A stretch of DNA of 6,417 bases. Source: Lachnospiraceae bacterium. Lineage in GTDB: Bacteria; Bacillota; Clostridia; Lachnospirales; Lachnospiraceae. Numbering within the stretch: position 1 is the stretch's first letter; each line of letters begins with the position of its first letter. Below are positions 6,052-6,417 of the stretch, piece by piece. The stretch is taken from positions 2,022-8,438 of the forward strand of contig JAAUZS010000039.1 of NCBI GenBank assembly GCA_014804495.1, read 5' to 3'. Under the pieces are notes generated by a model, which worked only from the letters and a program-made list of their open reading frames with translations, did no database searches and was not told the DNA's origin. The position numbers were made by a program, and so were the translations under genes.

Positions 6052-6417
6052 ATGGAAGGCAAAGCAGAATCATATAAAGTAATTGCTCACGGCGGTATGG
6101 GAGAAATTGAGGAAAAGAAGTCCGTATTCATAGCAAATACTGCTCCTGTACAGACAGAGGAAGAGGCGCTTGCATTTATAGAGTCCATGAAGAAGAAATA
6201 TTGGGATGCAAGACATAACTGCTACGCTTATGTTCTGGGCGAAAAGGCGCAGATCGTGAGATTCTCCGATGATGGAGAACCCTCAGGAACTGCTGGGAAG
6301 CCTATTCTGGAAGTACTGCTTGGTATGGAAGTACGCAACCTGGTGGTCGTTGTGACCAGATATTTTGGAGGAACTCTGCTTGGAACAGGAGGTCTGGTGC
6401 GGGCTTATACGCAGGCG
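6052..6417 (+). CDS. yigZ: YigZ/IMPACT (UPF0029) family protein, 3'-truncated by window edge
   Basis: The first 122 codons are visible and the frame is still open at the last base. Full-length family members are about 200-215 residues, so the missing part is mainly the C-terminal domain. The visible part is the conserved N-terminal IMPACT domain: GEIEEKKSVFIA near residues 17-28, WDARHNCYAYVLG at 51-63, RFSDDGEPSGTAGKPILEVL at about 69-88, and VVVVTRYFGGTLLGTGGLVR toward the end. The family, known as YigZ in Escherichia coli and YvyE in Bacillus subtilis, is cytoplasmic. The eukaryotic relative IMPACT acts in translational control through Gcn2, but the bacterial role is not well established. 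The start at 6052 is preferred over the in-frame ATG at 6040 because of spacing to AGAAAGG; the choice changes only four residues. It is transcribed divergently from the penicillin-binding protein gene, so the two share an intergenic region. Confidence 0.93.
   Translation, partial: MEGKAESYKVIAHGGMGEIEEKKSVFIANTAPVQTEEEALAFIESMKKKYWDARHNCYAYVLGEKAQIVRFSDDGEPSGTAGKPILEVLLGMEVRNLVVVVTRYFGGTLLGTGGLVRAYTQA

Noticed and set aside
1..6417. Mobile elements, CRISPR arrays, tRNA or rRNA genes, phage genes
   Set aside because: No direct repeats with regular spacers, no terminal inverted repeats with a transposase or integrase, no recognisable RNA gene and no phage-like protein on either strand.

Overview
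The window looks like a chromosomal segment of a low-to-mid GC Gram-positive anaerobe, probably a clostridium of the Lachnospiraceae type. This is inferred from purine-rich Shine-Dalgarno (SD) sequences, a membrane-anchored class A penicillin-binding protein with a Cys-bearing C-terminal tail, a YigZ/IMPACT protein of Firmicute style, and A/T-rich intergenic DNA with TATAAT-type promoters. No sign of phage, insertion sequences, CRISPR or RNA genes was found; it reads mostly as ordinary housekeeping and accessory chromosome.

Positions 1-2978 hold a rightward cluster of three tightly spaced genes, probably one transcript whose promoter lies left of the window. They are (i) the 3' part of a transglutaminase-like cysteine protein with an intact Cys-His-Asp triad, cut at the left edge; (ii) a fused protein with two flavodoxin-like domains, the second carrying a compact four-Cys motif suited to an iron-sulfur cluster; and (iii) a 99-residue helical protein I do not recognise. 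The cluster ends at a strong hairpin at 3000-3038.

Positions 3105-5831 hold a leftward class A penicillin-binding protein (glycosyltransferase plus transpeptidase), which polymerises and crosslinks peptidoglycan. It converges on the first cluster, and the 126-base gap between them contains two adjacent hairpins with a possible alternative pairing.

Positions 5832-6051 are an A/T-rich divergent intergenic region. It carries a good extended -10 promoter for the penicillin-binding protein, a roughly 65-nt leader with two interlocked inverted repeats (one masking the ribosome binding site), and a weaker rightward promoter candidate overlapping a short dyad. To the right, the first 122 codons of a yigZ/IMPACT-family gene run off the window.

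The points most worth checking are the interlocked inverted repeats in the penicillin-binding protein leader, a nearly identical 23-base start context shared by two unrelated genes (flavoprotein and yigZ), and the two-domain flavoprotein architecture. I found no convincing wholly new biological system.
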